Origin: Sutterella megalosphaeroides | Lineage (GTDB): Bacteria > Pseudomonadota > Gammaproteobacteria > Burkholderiales > Burkholderiaceae_F | Direction of reading: 5' to 3' | Assembly: GCF_003609995.1 (NCBI RefSeq) | Contig: NZ_AP018786.1 | Coordinates: forward strand, 62,001 to 126,000 | DNA length: 64,000 nt | Shown here: positions 61,810-64,000 of the stretch, piece after piece | How the letters are laid out: the number at the start of each line of letters is the position of its first letter | Numbering within the stretch: position 1 is the stretch's first letter | Program-made: the position numbers and the translations under genes | Notes under the pieces: model-generated | Told to the model about the DNA's origin: nothing | Databases searched by the model: none | Seen by the model: only the letters and a program-made list of their open reading frames with translations

Positions 61810-62471
61810 CCGAAGAAACGCTCCTCGAGCTGCGCAACGTCACCGCGGCCTACGACGGCCGCACGGTTTTCGAGAACCTCTCGCTTACGGTGGGGCGGGG
61901 CGAATTCGTCCTTTTGCACGGCAACACGGGTTGCGGCAAGAGTACGGTCCTGCGCCTTCTGGCGGGTCTCGAACGACCGGCCGCGGGCGAAATCATCGTC
62001 GCGGGCGACCGGGTGGACCGCTTCAACGAGGTTCAACGCCGCTGGCTTCGCCGCTCGATGGGGCTCATGGTTCAGGAGGGGCTCCTGCTCGACGACCGCT
62101 CGATTCACGACAACGTCATGCTGCCGGCGCTCGCCGCCGAAGAGTCCTTCGGCGAAGCCCGCAGCCGCGCCCTGCTCGCGCTCGAGAAGTGCGGCATCGC
62201 CGAACTCGCAACTCAACTGCCACGGCACCTTTCGGCCGGGCAGCGTCAACTCGTCAACCTTGCGCGCGCCGTCGTCAACCGTCCGGTGGTGATCCTCGCG
62301 GACGAGCCCGTCGCGCACCTCGACAAGTCGAACGCTCGAACGCTTCTCGATCTGCTCGGCGCCTTCGTCGAGGCGGGCGTGACCGTCGTCGCGGCGAGCC
62401 ACGAGCGCATCGCGCCGCAGGGCGTTCCGTTCCGTGAAATTCCGCTTTCGACTCGGGGAGGCCGGGTATGA
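61806..62471 (+). CDS. ftsE: Cell-division ATPase FtsE (divergent)
   Basis: A 221-residue ABC ATPase. With FtsX it couples to septal peptidoglycan hydrolase control. Walker A is GNTGCGKST (39-47) where FtsE usually has GHSGAGKST; the signature is LSAGQRQ (142-148) instead of LSGGEQQ; Walker B is VVILADEP (161-168). The switch histidine is in ASHE. These differences mark it as divergent but functional-looking. Gene order (ftsE-ftsX-rpoH) identifies it. It overlaps the Ppx/GppA stop and the ftsX start, so it is translationally coupled. Confidence 0.88.
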   Translation: MTEETLLELRNVTAAYDGRTVFENLSLTVGRGEFVLLHGNTGCGKSTVLRLLAGLERPAAGEIIVAGDRVDRFNEVQRRWLRRSMGLMVQEGLLLDDRSIHDNVMLPALAAEESFGEARSRALLALEKCGIAELATQLPRHLSAGQRQLVNLARAVVNRPVVILADEPVAHLDKSNARTLLDLLGAFVEAGVTVVAASHERIAPQGVPFREIPLSTRGGRV

Positions 62472-63367
62472 GCTTCGTGACGAGTCGCCGCTGGGCTTTG
62501 CAGGAAACGCTTCGAGGACTTCGACGCGATGCGTCGCCGTTCGTCTTTGCGACGTGCCTTTCGGCCCTGGCCCTTTCCATTCCGCTTTTCATCGCCTGCA
62601 TTTTCTACGGTCTCTCGGAGCCGCTTCGCAGCCTGCCGACCGCCGTCGAAATCACGGTCTTCACGACGGAGAAGGCCGACGCGGCCCGCGTCGAAGAGGA
62701 AATCCGCGCCATCGACGAGGTCGTCTCGACCCGCATCATCAAGAAGGAAGACGCCTACGCGGAACTCAACGAACGACTCGGGATCAAGCCCGCCAAGAGC
62801 GCGAGCAATCCGCTTCCCGACATCGTGATCGCCACGCTCGCCAACGACGTGAGCAACGCGAAAATCGAAGAGGCCGCCAAAGCGATCGAAGCCATCCGCG
62901 GGGTCGACTTCGTGCCTTATGAAATTTCCTGGCACGAGAAGCTCCAGGCCGTCACGCGTGCGGCCAACGTGGGGCTCGTGTGCCTCGGCTCCGTCGTCCT
63001 GCTCCTCGTCGTGCTCGTACTCGGCACGGCCGTGCGCCTCACGAGTTCATCGGCCCGCTCGGAAATGCGGGCTTTGCACCTCTTCGGCGCTTCGCCCTCC
63101 TTTGCCGTGCGTCCCTATGCCTGGCGCGGCTTTCTCCTCATGGGCGCCTCGACCGCTCTGGCTCTCGGAATCACGAAGATCGGGCTGATCGTCTTCGGTC
63201 GGGCGGTCGCTTCCGTCGCGAGTCTCTACGACGCCGCGGTTGCTCTGACGCTCCCTCCCGCGGATTGGTGCCTCGGGATCGTCCTCGGCTGCGCCGTCGT
63301 TGGGGGCATCGTCGCCTCGGCGGTCGCCGCCGATACGTGGCGTCAGATCCGCGGCGGAGCCCGCTGA
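62468..63367 (+). CDS. ftsX: Cell-division permease FtsX
   Basis: A 299-residue membrane protein with four hydrophobic segments (about 30-52, 175-200, 220-245 and 270-290) and a periplasmic loop (about 55-170) that engages EnvC-like factors. The block VRLTSSSARSEMRALHLFG, just after the second helix, corresponds to the FtsX-type cytoplasmic loop. It overlaps ftsE by four bases. rpoH follows 12 bases after its stop, as in other proteobacteria. Confidence 0.92.
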   Translation: MSFVTSRRWALQETLRGLRRDASPFVFATCLSALALSIPLFIACIFYGLSEPLRSLPTAVEITVFTTEKADAARVEEEIRAIDEVVSTRIIKKEDAYAELNERLGIKPAKSASNPLPDIVIATLANDVSNAKIEEAAKAIEAIRGVDFVPYEISWHEKLQAVTRAANVGLVCLGSVVLLLVVLVLGTAVRLTSSSARSEMRALHLFGASPSFAVRPYAWRGFLLMGASTALALGITKIGLIVFGRAVASVASLYDAAVALTLPPADWCLGIVLGCAVVGGIVASAVAADTWRQIRGGAR

Positions 63368-63379
63368 GGGAGAGAGCGT

Positions 63380-64000
63380 ATGGTCGACACCGACAACCGC
63401 CCCGACGCGACGGCTCCCGAGGCCCCGGAAGTCCTCGACGCCGAACCGCGTCCCAAACATGCGCGGCGCGCCAAAGCGGCGCGCGCCCCCGCAACGGAGG
63501 TCTCGCCCGTCGAAACCGGAGAGACCTCCTCGAGCCGCGCGCTCGTACCCTTCACGCCTCCGAAAACGCCCGCCCTCGTCGGGCAGCTCGGCGACCTCGA
63601 AGCCTTCATGCGGGCCGCCGATCGCGCCCCCATGCTCTCGGCCGACGAAGAGCACGACCTTGCGGTGCGACTGCGCGACGAAAACGATCTCGAAGCCGCC
63701 CAGCAGCTGATTCTCAGCCACCTGCGCCTCGTCATTTCGATCGCCCGCGGCTTTCTCGGCTACGGGCTCCCCTACGCGGACCTCATCCAGGAAGGGAACA
63801 TCGGCCTCATGAAGGCCATTCGTCACTACGACCCCGACCGCGGCGCCCGCCTGATGACCTTTGCCGTGCACTGGATCCGCTCCGAGATTCAGGAGTACGT
63901 GATCCGCAACTGGCGCATCGTGAAACTGGCCACGACGAAAAACCAGCGCAAGCTCTTTTTCAACCTGCGCCAGCTCAAAGAAGACCCGCAATACGCCCTC
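63380..64000 (+). CDS. rpoH: RNA polymerase sigma-32 (heat-shock) factor, 5-prime part
   Basis: The first 207 codons are inside the window; the gene runs off the right edge. The core matches Rpo[54 protein letters not shown] and [19 protein letters not shown] (regions 1.2-2.4 plus the RpoH box beginning). Compared with E. coli RpoH it has an N-terminal extension of about 55 residues, Pro/Ala/Arg-rich ([19 protein letters not shown]). GGGAGAG lies 6 bases before the ATG. The 12-base gap from ftsX leaves little room for a separate promoter, unless inside ftsX. Confidence 0.92.
   Translation, partial: MVDTDNRPDATAPEAPEVLDAEPRPKHARRAKAARAPATEVSPVETGETSSSRALVPFTPPKTPALVGQLGDLEAFMRAADRAPMLSADEEHDLAVRLRDENDLEAAQQLILSHLRLVISIARGFLGYGLPYADLIQEGNIGLMKAIRHYDPDRGARLMTFAVHWIRSEIQEYVIRNWRIVKLATTKNQRKLFFNLRQLKEDPQYAL

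Overview
The window is 64 kb of GC-rich, gene-dense chromosome from a Gram-negative bacterium. Several blocks match betaproteobacterial (Burkholderiales) gene order: uvrA-MFS-ssb, fmdB-DUF502-aspS, kdsD-kdsC-lptCAB-rpoN-ptsN-rapZ, TPR-lolB-ispE-tRNA-Gln-prs-rplY-pth-ychF, and rsmD-coaD / ftsY-ftsE-ftsX-rpoH. A gut-type Sutterellaceae-like member is my guess from the reduced, rearranged versions of these blocks; this is inference, not proven. I see no insertion sequence, integrase, CRISPR array or rRNA, and no gene-free stretch above 300 bases. About 65 protein genes and one tRNA are supported.

Layout. 1-8.8 kb: start of galU, apaH, a PlsC-type acyltransferase, ruvX, a YeaK-type tRNA deacylase, two tandem DUF2721 membrane proteins, a secreted patatin/beta-barrel protein, galE and an orphan rfbD. 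8.7-13.6 kb: uvrA, an MFS transporter and ssb. 13.6-20.6 kb: a MacAB-TolC-like efflux operon diverging from a CpxRA-like two-component system. 20.8-25.9 kb: an EF-G-like GTPase, FmdB, DUF502 and aspS. 25.9-33.4 kb is the most accessory-looking part: a possible small RNA, a phage-type toprim primase, a two-module lipoprotein, an mtnA plus FucA-like aldolase operon, a PatZ-like acetyltransferase and a crotonase. 33.4-37 kb: gltIJKL, a glutamate/aspartate ABC importer. 37-43.7 kb: Kdo and LPS-transport genes, rpoN, ptsN and rapZ. 43.7-55.1 kb: mutY, the TPR-lolB-ispE-prs-rplY group, a DEAD-box helicase, a Pth fusion, ychF and an XRE regulator. 55.2-64 kb: ahpC, an AsmA-like protein, coaD, rsmD, ftsY, a Ppx/GppA, ftsE, ftsX and the start of rpoH.

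How the parts work together. Envelope biogenesis dominates (galU/galE, KdsD/KdsC, LptCAB, LolB, AsmA, patatin-barrel, FtsEX, efflux). A nitrogen-control theme links rpoN (sigma-54) and ptsN with gltI, whose upstream region has a consensus -24/-12 promoter and NtrC-like dyads spaced about three helical turns apart. RNA and translation quality control is the second theme (YeaK, EF-G-like, AspRS, Pth, YchF, DEAD helicase, L25).

Most notable observations: a peptidyl-tRNA hydrolase fused to a DUF523/TudS-type thiouracil desulfurase domain; the NtrC/sigma-54 architecture upstream of gltI; an mtnA-FucA-like aldolase operon resembling the dihydroxyacetone-phosphate shunt for 5-prime-deoxyadenosine/MTA salvage; a two-hairpin transcript candidate after aspS; and an isolated toprim primase.
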